Positions 15,348 to 23,831 of a DNA stretch of 33,506 nt are shown here, piece by piece. Numbering within the stretch: the first letter of the stretch is position 1; each line of letters starts with the position of its first letter. Under the pieces are notes generated by a model. The model ran no database searches. It worked only from the letters and a program-made list of their open reading frames with translations, and had not been told where the DNA came from. The position numbers were made by a program, and so were the translations under genes. Source of the stretch: Paludibacteraceae bacterium (GTDB taxonomy: Bacteria > Bacteroidota > Bacteroidia > Bacteroidales > Paludibacteraceae); assembly GCA_023227695.1 (NCBI GenBank), contig JALNVE010000006.1, positions 1 to 33,506 of the forward strand. The letters are read 5' to 3'.

Positions 15348-16010
15348 ATGAAAAGATTGATGGTATTATGTATGGTTTTGATGGTTTGTTTTTCAATGAC
15401 AACGGCACAAAACGATTTGAAACCCGTCACTGATGTAAATACACTCACATCCAAGATAAATACGGAGATGAAGAAGGTTTCTTCCCTCCAAAGCAAATTT
15501 AAGCAGGTAAAACATATCGCCACGATGAAGAGTGACCTCATTTCCAATGGTAACTTCTTCTATTCAAAATCAGATAAAGTATGCCTTGAGTACACCTCTC
15601 CAATGAAGTACCTGATTGTTATCAACGGTTCAAAAATCAAGATGGACATGAATGGTAAAAAGACTATTTACGACGTCTCTTCCAACGGACTTATGCAAGA
15701 GATGGTGACAGTAATATCTTCTTGTATGACAGGTAATTTAAAAACACTCAACTCCAAATACAAAATTGAGTATTTCCAAAATGAAAAGGAGTATGTGATA
15801 AAGGTTTACCCAACAGACTCTATAGTAAAGAATTTAATTTATGAGGTTGACCTTCATCTTTTAAAGAGCGACATGTCCGTATCATCCATGAAGATGATCG
15901 AAGCCTCTAAGAATGCGAAAGCAAAAGATAGAGATTTCACCGAATATATATATACAGAAAAGGAACTTAACGGCAGCATTCCTGCAGACAAGTTCAACGT
16001 TCAGAAATAA
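15348..16010 (+). CDS. LolA-like periplasmic lipid carrier
   Basis: The 220-residue product starts with a signal peptide (MKRLMVLCMVLMVCFSMTTA-Q). I chose the ATG at 15348; the TTG nine bases upstream lies inside the previous gene. The mature part matches the LolA half-barrel pattern: a leading helix with LQSKFKQVKHIATM, then GNFFYSKSDKVCLEYTSP and YLIVINGSKIKM. The end reads SIPADKFNV. LolA proteins carry lipoproteins or hydrophobic molecules across the periplasm. LolA homologues are standard in aryl polyene and flexirubin clusters, where they are thought to carry the pigment or lipid to the outer membrane. It precedes a lipoprotein gene that could be the receptor. Confidence 0.85.
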   Translation: MKRLMVLCMVLMVCFSMTTAQNDLKPVTDVNTLTSKINTEMKKVSSLQSKFKQVKHIATMKSDLISNGNFFYSKSDKVCLEYTSPMKYLIVINGSKIKMDMNGKKTIYDVSSNGLMQEMVTVISSCMTGNLKTLNSKYKIEYFQNEKEYVIKVYPTDSIVKNLIYEVDLHLLKSDMSVSSMKMIEASKNAKAKDRDFTEYIYTEKELNGSIPADKFNVQK

Positions 16011-16018
16011 ATAGCTTT

Positions 16019-16648
16019 ATGCGAATAACTCTTTTAGCTATCTCCCTATTTCTTCTTTCAGCTTGTACTCCAAAGATTTTCAAAAACATGGAGAAAGTTG
16101 GGAAGGTAAACATCACAAAGGCGGAGCTCTATCCTATCTTTGTGGAAGCAGACACCGTTCAATCATTCAACATGGAGATAGACTATAAAGAAAACAACTT
16201 TGCTGGAATGTTGTTGGTCTCCAAAGGAGAAAGGCCTAATTCCTCACAGCTCATCTTTACGAGTTACTTCGGAATGACTGTCTTTGATTTTGAGATAAAT
16301 TCTGACAGCCTTGTCGTGAACCGTTGTTTGGATCAGATGAATAAAAAGATGGTGATTTCCACTTTAGAGAAAGATTTACGCACTTTGTTCCTATACAATG
16401 TTCCAGAAAGGATGAAGGCGAAGAAGTACCAGAAAGGAACACAGACAGGTTACAAAGCCAAAGCGAATGACGGCAAAGCATACTACATGGTAGACGATTC
16501 GGCACGCCAGTTACAGAAGGTTTATCGCCCGGCCTGCATTAAAGCATTACAGATAGATTTTAAGCAGTACGAGCAAGGATTTCCCTCTAGCATTGAGATG
16601 GAACATCCTAAAATTGGATTGAAAATGAAAATTGAAAAATTAAAATAA
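16019..16648 (+). CDS. Outer-membrane lipoprotein, possible LolB-like partner
   Basis: The 209-residue protein has a short signal peptide ending in the lipobox LLSAC, with Cys16 as lipid attachment site. The mature region is mostly beta-strand in character (for example SFNMEIDYKENNFAGMLLVS and SSIEMEHPKIGLKMKIEKLK, each a separate strand pair). This is consistent with a half-barrel like LolB, but no diagnostic motif is present. It lies 8 bases after the LolA-like gene and 13 before the DarA-like gene. By analogy with aryl polyene clusters, it may receive the lipid at the outer membrane. That role is inference. Confidence 0.7.
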   Translation: MRITLLAISLFLLSACTPKIFKNMEKVGKVNITKAELYPIFVEADTVQSFNMEIDYKENNFAGMLLVSKGERPNSSQLIFTSYFGMTVFDFEINSDSLVVNRCLDQMNKKMVISTLEKDLRTLFLYNVPERMKAKKYQKGTQTGYKAKANDGKAYYMVDDSARQLQKVYRPACIKALQIDFKQYEQGFPSSIEMEHPKIGLKMKIEKLK

Positions 16649-16661
16649 TACGAATAGACGG

Positions 16662-17600
16662 ATGAAAAAGATAGTCGTTTTTTACTACACTCAAAGTGGT
16701 CAAGCACTAGATATCATGCACAACATTTGTCAACCTATTGTAGAAGCTGGCGATGAAGTGATCTATAAAGAGATTGTTCCGGAAAAAAAATTCCCCTTTT
16801 ATTGGAATTGCAGCAACTTTTTCGAGATTTTTCCTGAAACACGTTTAGGCATTCCGCCTTACGAAATTAAAGATATGGACTTATCTGACGTACAAGATGT
16901 TGATCTAGTGATAGTTGCAGGACAATCTTGGTATTTGTCTCCATCTCTTCCTATCCAATCTTTTTTCATTTCAGAACAAGTAAAAGAGTATCTAAAAGGA
17001 AGAATTATTATCTTTGTGAACGGATGTAGAAACATGTGGTATATGACCATCCGAAAAATTAGAAAATACGTATTCGAAGCAAAGGCTAATTTAGTAGGCC
17101 ACATTGTTTTACAAGACATGACCGCTAACTTGGTAAGCGTAATAACTATTGTAAGATGGTTATTTCACGGAAAGAAAGAGGCATCTGGAATTTGGCCTCG
17201 TGCTGGTGTTTCGGAGAAAGACATAAAAGAGGCATCTCGTTTTGGAAAGACCATCAAGTCTGCGATGGATGCCAACGACTACAGCAAGCTGCAAGAACAG
17301 TTGATGGATGAGAAGGCTATTATCTATAAACCGGGAGTAATTTTCGTAGAAAAGACAGGCCATCGAATTTTTGATATTTGGGCTAAATTTATCCGAAAAA
17401 AAGGAGGATACGAGGACAAAAACAGATCTTTCAGAAAAACACTTTTCTTTTTATATCTCTTTTTTGTTCTCTACATTGTATCTCCAATTGGAATCTTAGT
17501 ATTTTATCTGACATATCCTATTCGTGCACTCTTTATTGGCAAACAGAAAAGAGAGGCTTGCTACAATTTAGAATGGAGCGAAGACAAAAAAATACAATAA
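16662..17600 (+). CDS. darA: DarA-like flavodoxin-fold enzyme of dialkylresorcinol synthesis
   Basis: The 312-residue protein opens with a flavodoxin strand and phosphate loop (VVFYYTQSGQ, residues 5-14). VIVAGQSWYLSPSLPIQSFF near 84-103 and IIIFVNGCRNMWYM near 116-129 follow. A hydrophobic C-terminal segment (about 263-292) suggests a membrane anchor. Length and order match, from memory, the proteins called dialkylresorcinol condensing enzyme DarA in Flavobacteria. In the known pathway DarA is held to convert the cyclic intermediate made by DarB into the aromatic resorcinol. The next gene, 50 bases on, is DarB-like, which supports the call. Base composition is more AT-rich than in the flanking KS genes. 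Confidence 0.8.
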   Translation: MKKIVVFYYTQSGQALDIMHNICQPIVEAGDEVIYKEIVPEKKFPFYWNCSNFFEIFPETRLGIPPYEIKDMDLSDVQDVDLVIVAGQSWYLSPSLPIQSFFISEQVKEYLKGRIIIFVNGCRNMWYMTIRKIRKYVFEAKANLVGHIVLQDMTANLVSVITIVRWLFHGKKEASGIWPRAGVSEKDIKEASRFGKTIKSAMDANDYSKLQEQLMDEKAIIYKPGVIFVEKTGHRIFDIWAKFIRKKGGYEDKNRSFRKTLFFLYLFFVLYIVSPIGILVFYLTYPIRALFIGKQKREACYNLEWSEDKKIQ

Positions 17601-17650
17601 TGAATATTACCGACTATTTCATTTTTCTTAAAATGGTCGTCAAAAAATAA

Positions 17651-18802
17651 ATGAACATGAAAGAAGCTGTTTACATAACAAAAGCCTCTAAGTTTTTTCC
17701 CAACTCACCAATCACCAATGATGAGATGGAGAGCTATCTTGGCATGGTGAATAACCAACCTTCAAAAGCAAGAAGGATAGTATTGGGTAAGAATGGGATT
17801 AAGACACGTTATTATGCTTTGGATAAAGATGGCAATGTAACCCATACGAATGTTGGTATGGCAGCTATTGCAATAAAAAAACTGTTCGAAACAGGTGAGT
17901 TGACATACGACGATGTTGACGTTTTGGCTTGTGGAACATCCTCTCCGGAACAGTTATTACCATCGCATGGCATCATGGTTCAAGGCGAAATGGGTGGCAA
18001 GAGAAATATAGAAGTAACCTCATTTGCCGGTTCTTGTTGTACAGGTATTCAGGCGCTTAAATATGCATATATGTCCGTTATGCTGGACAGTACAAAGACT
18101 GCCGTTGCTTCGGCATCAGAACGTCTTTCTGCATGGATGAAAGCCTCTTATTTCGAGAAAGAGACAGAAAAATTCCTTGAAATAGACTCTCACCCATTGT
18201 TGGCCTTCGAAAAAGAGTTTTTACGCTGGATGCTTTCTGACGGTGCTTTAGCACTCTTGCTTCAGAGCAAACCTGCCACATCAGGACTTTCACTTCGCAT
18301 CGACTGGATTGAGACCACCTCATACGCAAACGAGAAGGAGACTTGCATGTATGCCGGTGCCGAAAAAGACGAAAACGGAATTCTGAAAGGTTGGACTTTT
18401 TTCCCTGAATCGGAATGGTTGACCAAATCTCTTTTCTCCCTAAAACAAGACACCCGACTTTTGGGCGAAAACATTATCAAACTAGGCGGAAGATATATGA
18501 TGGAGTTGGCTAAGAAGCACAACTTTACGGCAGACGATATCGATTGGTACATGCCTCACCTCTCTTCCATGTTTTTTAAAGACCAAATTCTAAAAGAATT
18601 CGAGAACTTAGGTTTCTATATACCTGAAGAGCGTTGGTTCTTAAACTTACCAAAAGTTGGAAACATCGCTTCCGCTTCCGCTTTCGCCATGATCGAGGAG
18701 CTCTTATATTCTGGAAAGCTTAAAAAGGGACAGAAAATTTTAATGATGGTGCCAGAAAGTGCACGTTTCTCTTACGGTTACTGTATGTTAACCGTTTGCT
18801 AA
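17651..18802 (+). CDS. darB: StlD/DarB-family ketosynthase
   Basis: The 383-residue protein belongs to the FabH/KAS III fold. The catalytic triad is Cys130 in GSCCTGIQA, His303 in YMPHLSS and Asn338 in VGNIASAS. The N-terminal NDEMESYLGMVNNQPSKARR motif and the overall length fit the StlD/DarB family. These enzymes join two acyl (beta-keto) thioesters and cyclise them to a cyclohexanedione, the ring precursor of dialkylresorcinols. Together with DarA it defines the block as a resorcinol pathway. A typical FabH is shorter (about 320 residues). The ATG at 17651 is used; a second ATG at 17657 is equally possible. Substrate chains cannot be read from sequence. Confidence 0.85.
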   Translation: MNMKEAVYITKASKFFPNSPITNDEMESYLGMVNNQPSKARRIVLGKNGIKTRYYALDKDGNVTHTNVGMAAIAIKKLFETGELTYDDVDVLACGTSSPEQLLPSHGIMVQGEMGGKRNIEVTSFAGSCCTGIQALKYAYMSVMLDSTKTAVASASERLSAWMKASYFEKETEKFLEIDSHPLLAFEKEFLRWMLSDGALALLLQSKPATSGLSLRIDWIETTSYANEKETCMYAGAEKDENGILKGWTFFPESEWLTKSLFSLKQDTRLLGENIIKLGGRYMMELAKKHNFTADDIDWYMPHLSSMFFKDQILKEFENLGFYIPEERWFLNLPKVGNIASASAFAMIEELLYSGKLKKGQKILMMVPESARFSYGYCMLTVC

Positions 18803-18823
18803 TAGTTTAAACTTTTTTATTTT

Positions 18824-19225
18824 ATGAAAGTAGAAGACGTTCCTCAAGATTTGAAATATTTTAAAGATACCGTCATGCGTGATGTAACATACGCTGTCGA
18901 CAAAGACGGTAATTATACAAGCGTGATGAGTGATGGTTGGAGTGTAAAAAACGATGCTTTGGACATTACCTTAGAAGACATCAATGAAGAGTGCGAAGCC
19001 ATCAGACAAAGAGTTTTGGCCGGAGAAACTAGTCTGCTGGAATACCATGCGGCCAAAAACTTTATGGCGGTAGACCTACTTTCTGACTACACAGGATTCT
19101 CTAAACGAACCATACGTAAACATTTCGACCCAAATACATTTTCACAACTTGATGGGGAGACTCTAAACAAATACGCAGATGTACTCCGCATTACAGTAGA
19201 AGAACTGAAATCTGTTCCCAAATAA
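18824..19225 (+). CDS. Small cluster-conserved protein with HTH-like C-terminus
   Basis: The 133-residue protein has no signal peptide. Residues about 1-70 are acidic and unrecognised (TYAVDKDGNYTSVMSDGW, DITLEDINEECEAIRQR). Residues about 75-130 resemble a lambda-repressor-type helix bundle: MAVDLLSDYTGFSKRTIRKH, then LNKYADVLRITVEEL, which looks like the last helix of XRE domains. Proteins like this follow darB in flavobacterial flexirubin clusters, as I recall. It sits 21 bases after darB and 12 before the BtrH-like gene, deep inside the operon. It may regulate the cluster or act as a structural partner of DarB. The function is not known. Confidence 0.75.
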   Translation: MKVEDVPQDLKYFKDTVMRDVTYAVDKDGNYTSVMSDGWSVKNDALDITLEDINEECEAIRQRVLAGETSLLEYHAAKNFMAVDLLSDYTGFSKRTIRKHFDPNTFSQLDGETLNKYADVLRITVEELKSVPK

Positions 19226-19237
19226 TTAACTACAGAA

Positions 19238-20254
19238 ATGGAATTGAAATTCGAACATAGACCAGCAGCTCACTGCGAAAATGGTGTAATTTCCAATATG
19301 TTGAGGTTCTACGGATTCGAACTATCCGAGCCAATGATTTTCGGATTGGCTAGCGGTATGTTCTTTTCGCACATGCCTTTCGTGAAGATGGCAGGAATGG
19401 CTGTCACCTCTTTCCGTACATTTCCTGGCATACTTTTCTCCAGAATTTCCAAGCTATTTGGATTCAAAATCACAACAAAAAGATATCTGAACGAAAAGAA
19501 GGCCATTGCCGACATGGAAAAAGTTCTCCTCTCGGGCAAACCGGTAGGCTGCGTAGTCGGTATGTACTACCTTCCCTATGTGCCTTTGGAATACCGTTTC
19601 CACTTCAACGGACATAACATCTGCATTGTCGGCAAAGACGAGCAGACCGGCGAATATATAGTGAGCGACCCAAACGCCGTTGAGAAAGTTCGTATTACGA
19701 AAAAAGATTTAATAAAAGTACGTTTTGCCAAAGGAGGAACCTATCCCCTTCTGGGACAGATGTACTGGATAGAATCAGTTCCAAATGAATTGCCTGACTT
19801 GGTACCTATGATCAAGAAGGCGATCAAGAAAAACTGTTGGCTGATGACCTCACAGCCTAAATGGCTTCCTTACTTCGGCGTTAATGGTATCTATTACCTT
19901 TCACGCAGAATAAAGAATTGGGAGAAGGAGATGGGACCGCGTAAGGCCTCTCTCAACTTGGCCCAAATTATCCGAATGTTGGAAGAAATCGGTACCGGTG
20001 GTGCAGGATTCAGATACATGTTCGGAGCTTTTCTTCAAGAGGCTGCACAAAAGACGGGCATTGAGGAGCTAAACGATTATTCCAAACGAATCACAGATAT
20101 TGGCGACCTTTGGCGTGATTTTGCTTACAAAGCAGCCCGCATATTCAAGAAACGCCAAGGAGAAACATATACATACGAGGACTTGTCTGAGGTACTGTAC
20201 AAAATAGCCGTATTGGAAGAGAAATTTTATAAAGAGCTTAAGACTGTTGTTTGA
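19238..20254 (+). CDS. BtrH-like acyltransferase (C39/transglutaminase-like fold)
   Basis: The 338-residue protein starts with RPAAHCENGVISNML, matching the N-terminal domain of BtrH, which in butirosin synthesis moves an acyl group from an ACP to an amine. A Cys-His-Asp triad is visible: Cys13, His126 in NGHNICIVG and Asp144 in YIVSDPNAV. The C-terminal half (about 190-338) is helical and matches the companion domain of such proteins in outline. Located between darB and an ABC exporter, it could acylate the finished resorcinol from one of the ACPs. Flexirubins are esters of a polyene acid and a dialkylresorcinol, so an ester-forming step is expected there. Cysteine peptidase activity is an alternative. 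Confidence 0.75.
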   Translation: MELKFEHRPAAHCENGVISNMLRFYGFELSEPMIFGLASGMFFSHMPFVKMAGMAVTSFRTFPGILFSRISKLFGFKITTKRYLNEKKAIADMEKVLLSGKPVGCVVGMYYLPYVPLEYRFHFNGHNICIVGKDEQTGEYIVSDPNAVEKVRITKKDLIKVRFAKGGTYPLLGQMYWIESVPNELPDLVPMIKKAIKKNCWLMTSQPKWLPYFGVNGIYYLSRRIKNWEKEMGPRKASLNLAQIIRMLEEIGTGGAGFRYMFGAFLQEAAQKTGIEELNDYSKRITDIGDLWRDFAYKAARIFKKRQGETYTYEDLSEVLYKIAVLEEKFYKELKTVV

Positions 20255-20285
20255 TTTTCTCTTCGTACCCCAAACCCAACAAACA

Positions 20286-21029
20286 ATGACACATATCATA
20301 GAAATAAAAAACTTGCAGAAGACCTACAAAGGGAACGTCAACCCCTCTGTAGATGGATTGTCATTGTCTGTGGAAGAGGGTGAGATTTTTGGACTTCTGG
20401 GTCCGAACGGAGCAGGAAAAACAACCACCATCAGAATCCTATGCGGATTGGTTACTCCAGACAGTGGCGATGTCAGCGTCTGCGGTTACTCCATCAAAAA
20501 TGAGATGGATAAGATCAAACCCTTGATAGGTGTTGTGCCTCAGGACTTCGCTCTTTATCCTTCCCTTACTGCAGTAGAAAATCTTAAAATTTTTGGCGGC
20601 ATCTATAACATTCCCAAGAAAGTGCTGATGCCAAAAATCGATTCACTCTTAGAGATTTTCGGACTGACAACCAGCCAAGACCGCACCATAGAGAAGTACT
20701 CAGGCGGAATGAAACGACGCGTCAACCTCATAGCAGGATTACTTCACAATCCACGCATTCTTTTCTTGGACGAACCTACGGTTGGAATCGATGTACAGTC
20801 GCGTCATGTCATCATAGAGAATTTAAAGCGAATAAACCAAGAAGGGACCATAATGGTCTATACTTCGCACCACCTCGACGAGGCAGAACATTTCTGTACC
20901 TCCATCGCTTTGGTCGACGACGGAAGGATTATTTGCAAGGGCACACCGAAGACTTTGATAGAAGAGGCGGGTGCAAAAAATCTGGAAGAACTTTTCTTAC
21001 AGAAAACAGGTAAAAAGTTAAGAGACTGA
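20286..21029 (+). CDS. ABC transporter ATP-binding protein
   Basis: A 247-residue ATPase subunit with all landmarks: Walker A GPNGAGKTTT, Q-loop VVPQDFALY, signature YSGGMKRRV, Walker B ILFLDEPTVGID and the switch histidine in TSHHLDEAEH. It is of the DrrA/CcmA type that pairs with ABC-2 permeases to export lipids, drugs or polysaccharides. I placed the start at the ATG at 20286; the longer frame from 20247 begins at TTG inside the previous gene and adds 13 residues unlike the family. The stop overlaps the permease start (TGATG). The pair probably exports or flips the cluster product, replacing the MMPL exporter usual in aryl polyene clusters. Confidence 0.93.
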   Translation: MTHIIEIKNLQKTYKGNVNPSVDGLSLSVEEGEIFGLLGPNGAGKTTTIRILCGLVTPDSGDVSVCGYSIKNEMDKIKPLIGVVPQDFALYPSLTAVENLKIFGGIYNIPKKVLMPKIDSLLEIFGLTTSQDRTIEKYSGGMKRRVNLIAGLLHNPRILFLDEPTVGIDVQSRHVIIENLKRINQEGTIMVYTSHHLDEAEHFCTSIALVDDGRIICKGTPKTLIEEAGAKNLEELFLQKTGKKLRD

Positions 21030-22294
21030 TGCGCAGATTCAAGGCATTAATATACAAGGACATTCTTCTGCTGATCCGCGATTTACCGGGATTGGCCATG
21101 ATGTTTATAATGCCGTTGGCATTGGTCATTCTGATGACCTATCTGCAAGACAGCACCTTCAACTCCATCACTGAGAATAAGATTCCACTGTTGCTGTTGG
21201 ATGAGGACCAAGACTCCTTGGGAATCTCTATCGAACGCAGCATCCGTCAATCGCATATTTTCAATGTCGACACGACTCTAAAAGAAGAGAGATTGACTGC
21301 CTCCTCATTAGAGAAAGCTGTAGCAAAAGGCAACTATCAGATAGGCATCGTCATTCCGAAGAATACAACGGAGAATATCCGTCAGAGTATTCGACAGAGC
21401 GTGCTTAAGACATTCGGTTCAGACTCAGCCTCAACGGCAATTCAGATGGACAGCATCGCCATCTTCGTTGACCCAACCACCAAAAATTCATTTAAATCGA
21501 CTATCATCAGTTCGATTCAAGAATATGCTGCAAAACTGCAGACCGGTTTCGTACTTCGCGAAGTCTCAATCGAAGTAAAAAGGCTCTTGCCTATCCCTAT
21601 GGGAGAGATTGAAATATCCGATGACATGATCGGCATCAAAGAGCAGTATGCACGTCTGGATCAAGGTCGATTGATACCCAACTCCGTACAGCATAATGTA
21701 CCGGCATGGGGAATGTTTGCGGTCTTCTTCATCGTCATCTCACTTGCTGGCAGCATCATAAAAGAACGTGAAGACGGCAGCTTCACCCGACTGATGACCA
21801 TGCCTTGTCCTTATTGGCTCTATCTGATGGGAAAGGCTGGAGTTTATTTAATGGTATGTCTTTTGCAGTTACTGCTGATGTTCCTCATGGGCATCTATAT
21901 ATTGCCTATGTTAGGACTGCCAGCCTTGGAGATGGGCCACTGTTACGGAGCCATCATCCTGATGTCAATCTCATCTTCGTTGGCAGCTATCGGTTACGGA
22001 ATCGCCATCGGGAAGATTGCAACCAGCAACCAGCAGTCTGCTATTTTCGGATCCATCTCGGTAGTCATTATGGCTGCCATCGGAGGCGTTTGGATTCCGG
22101 TGTTTGTAATGCCGAATATCATGCAGACGCTCTCCAAAATATCTCCTCTCAATTGGGGTTTGTCCGGATACTACGACATCTTTGTCAGAGATGGAGATTT
22201 ACTGTCCGTCTTACCTGAGAGCGGAACGCTATTGGTTTTCGCCATTCTTTGTGTCGTGACGGCTATTGTCTACGACCGGAAAAAGAGAAGATAA
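21029..22294 (+). CDS. ABC-2-type transporter permease
   Basis: The 421-residue permease has one N-terminal membrane segment (about 18-38), a large extracytoplasmic domain (about 40-230) and five to six C-terminal membrane segments. A conserved EREDGSFTRLMTMP stretch follows the second segment and resembles the coupling region of DrrB/YhfP-type permeases. It overlaps the ATPase gene by one base, so the two subunits are coupled. It is the last gene before an internal promoter. Substrate is unknown; by position it is most likely the resorcinol lipid or an acylated form of it. Confidence 0.9.
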   Translation: MRRFKALIYKDILLLIRDLPGLAMMFIMPLALVILMTYLQDSTFNSITENKIPLLLLDEDQDSLGISIERSIRQSHIFNVDTTLKEERLTASSLEKAVAKGNYQIGIVIPKNTTENIRQSIRQSVLKTFGSDSASTAIQMDSIAIFVDPTTKNSFKSTIISSIQEYAAKLQTGFVLREVSIEVKRLLPIPMGEIEISDDMIGIKEQYARLDQGRLIPNSVQHNVPAWGMFAVFFIVISLAGSIIKEREDGSFTRLMTMPCPYWLYLMGKAGVYLMVCLLQLLLMFLMGIYILPMLGLPALEMGHCYGAIILMSISSSLAAIGYGIAIGKIATSNQQSAIFGSISVVIMAAIGGVWIPVFVMPNIMQTLSKISPLNWGLSGYYDIFVRDGDLLSVLPESGTLLVFAILCVVTAIVYDRKKRR

Positions 22295-22320
22295 ATAACT
22301 TTCTACTCCACTATTAAGTG

Positions 22321-22328
22321 TATATTTG
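22321..22328 (+). promoter_or_regulatory. Internal -7 box (TATATTTG) before ACP 2
   Basis: TATATTTG matches the TAnnTTTG consensus and lies 32 bases before the second ACP gene, in the only gap over 50 bases in the 3' half of the cluster. A weak TTTC lies 17 bases upstream at 22300-22303. Transcription would start near 22335. Cassette 2 may therefore have its own promoter. Confidence 0.55.
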
Positions 22329-22359
22329 CAAATATTTTTAAACGCTATAATTTAACGCT

Positions 22360-22623
22360 ATGTCAGAAGAAGAATTAATTGAACAATTGAAAACGCAGAT
22401 TATTGAAGCCCTTTCATTGGAAGACATCACACCTGCAGACATTGACCCAGACGCTCCACTATTTGTAGAAGGACTAGGATTAGACTCTATCGATGCCATT
22501 GAATTGATGCTTCTACTTGAGCGAAACTACAACATACACATTGACGATCCTAAGAAACGTCGTGAAGTATTGACATCTGTTCGTACAATGGCTCAACTCA
22601 TCCAATCTCAAGGAAAGGAATAA
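22360..22623 (+). CDS. Acyl carrier protein 2
   Basis: An 87-residue ACP with phosphopantetheine site Ser43 in GLGLDSIDAIE. It is a close paralogue of ACP 1 at 12154, sharing the order of helices and a similar start (LIxxLKxQxIEELxLED pattern), but its C-terminal helix is more basic (DDPKKRREVL). It precedes a ketosynthase by 7 bases. With that KS and the following CLF-like protein it forms cassette 2. A -7 box 32 bases upstream suggests separate transcription. Confidence 0.95.
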   Translation: MSEEELIEQLKTQIIEALSLEDITPADIDPDAPLFVEGLGLDSIDAIELMLLLERNYNIHIDDPKKRREVLTSVRTMAQLIQSQGKE

Positions 22624-22630
22624 GAGATAA

Positions 22631-23818
22631 ATGGCGAGACGAGTTTTCATCACAGGATTCGGTATCATTTCTGCGATAGGAAATGGAGTGGAAGAAAATT
22701 TCAAATCTCTTACAGAGAAGAGAAGCGGAATAGGAAAGGTTTCTCTTTTAGAGACCTCTCTTTCCAACTACCCTGTTGGAGAGATAAAAGCAGACTCCGA
22801 AACATTGGCCAAGATGGGCGGTATAGAGTTGTCTACAATAGACAGCCGTACTTTCCTTATAGGACTGATTGCCGCAAAGGAAGCGGTCCAAATGTCAGGA
22901 TGCGAAGAATATCTCTCTTCGATGGGATTGGTTGGTTCAAACACCGTAGGTGGGATGGACCTGAACGACCGTTACTACCGTGAGCTTATCTCCGGCAACG
23001 GCACCAACAAAGACAAAGTCATTTCTTTCGATTGTGCCGATGCTGGCGAACGAATCGCCAACCATTTGGGTATCACCCGCAATATCACAACAATCAGCAC
23101 CGCTTGTTCCTCTTCGGCCAACGCCATCATGAACGGAACAAGGATGATTAAGAACGGCATTGCCGACCGCATGTTGGTCGGAGGCATGGATGCCCTCTCC
23201 CGTTTCTCCATAAACGGATTCAACTCTTTGGAAATTCTCTCACAGACTGGTTGCAAACCTTTCGACAAGAATCGTGACGGAATAACGGCAGGAGAAGGTG
23301 CTGCCTTTCTCGTTCTAGAAGCAGAAGATGTCGTGGGCAGCCGAAAAATCTATGGTGAAGTAAGCGGATATGCGAACCGAAACGAAGCATTCCATGCAAC
23401 GGCCTCATCGCCCGACGGCGAAGGAGCCGTACAAACAATGGAGAAGGCTTTGGCCTCTTCCTACCTTCAACCTTCAGACATTGACTATATCAATGCACAC
23501 GGCACAGGTACCCTCGTCAACGACATCTCCGAAGGCAGAGCATTGGACAAGGTATTTGGAGATAATGTTCCATTGTTCAGTTCGACAAAAGGATATACAG
23601 GACATACCTTTGCAGCAGCAGGCGCCATCGAGGCTGTTTTCTCGCTGCTCGCCATAGACCGTGGCGTTGTTTTCCCAAACATAGCTCTCAATAATAAACT
23701 GGAAGAGATGAACGCAAACCCAACTACAGAACTATGTCAACACCCTGTCCGTAATGTACTTTCCAACTCTTTCGGATTCGGAGGATCCAACACGACTTTA
23801 ATTTTTTCCAAGATATAG
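22631..23818 (+). CDS. Beta-ketoacyl-ACP synthase, cassette 2
   Basis: A 395-residue FabF-type condensing enzyme with a complete triad: Cys159 in STACSSSAN, His290 in NAHGTGTLVND and His325 in YTGHTFAAAG. C-terminal NSFGFGGSN is conserved. It aligns with the cassette 1 enzyme at 12416 nearly without gaps and likely arose by duplication of the ACP-KS-CLF unit. Differences cluster in the region before the last histidine loop (FAAAG against LGAAG), which could alter the acyl pocket. It probably forms a heterodimer with the inactive partner encoded 13 bases downstream. Confidence 0.93.
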   Translation: MARRVFITGFGIISAIGNGVEENFKSLTEKRSGIGKVSLLETSLSNYPVGEIKADSETLAKMGGIELSTIDSRTFLIGLIAAKEAVQMSGCEEYLSSMGLVGSNTVGGMDLNDRYYRELISGNGTNKDKVISFDCADAGERIANHLGITRNITTISTACSSSANAIMNGTRMIKNGIADRMLVGGMDALSRFSINGFNSLEILSQTGCKPFDKNRDGITAGEGAAFLVLEAEDVVGSRKIYGEVSGYANRNEAFHATASSPDGEGAVQTMEKALASSYLQPSDIDYINAHGTGTLVNDISEGRALDKVFGDNVPLFSSTKGYTGHTFAAAGAIEAVFSLLAIDRGVVFPNIALNNKLEEMNANPTTELCQHPVRNVLSNSFGFGGSNTTLIFSKI

Positions 23819-23831
23819 ATAAACTCTGATC

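Noticed and set aside
20247..20285. N-terminal extension of the ABC ATPase
   Set aside because: It begins with TTG inside the BtrH-like gene and adds residues not typical of ATPases; the ATG at 20286 fits better.
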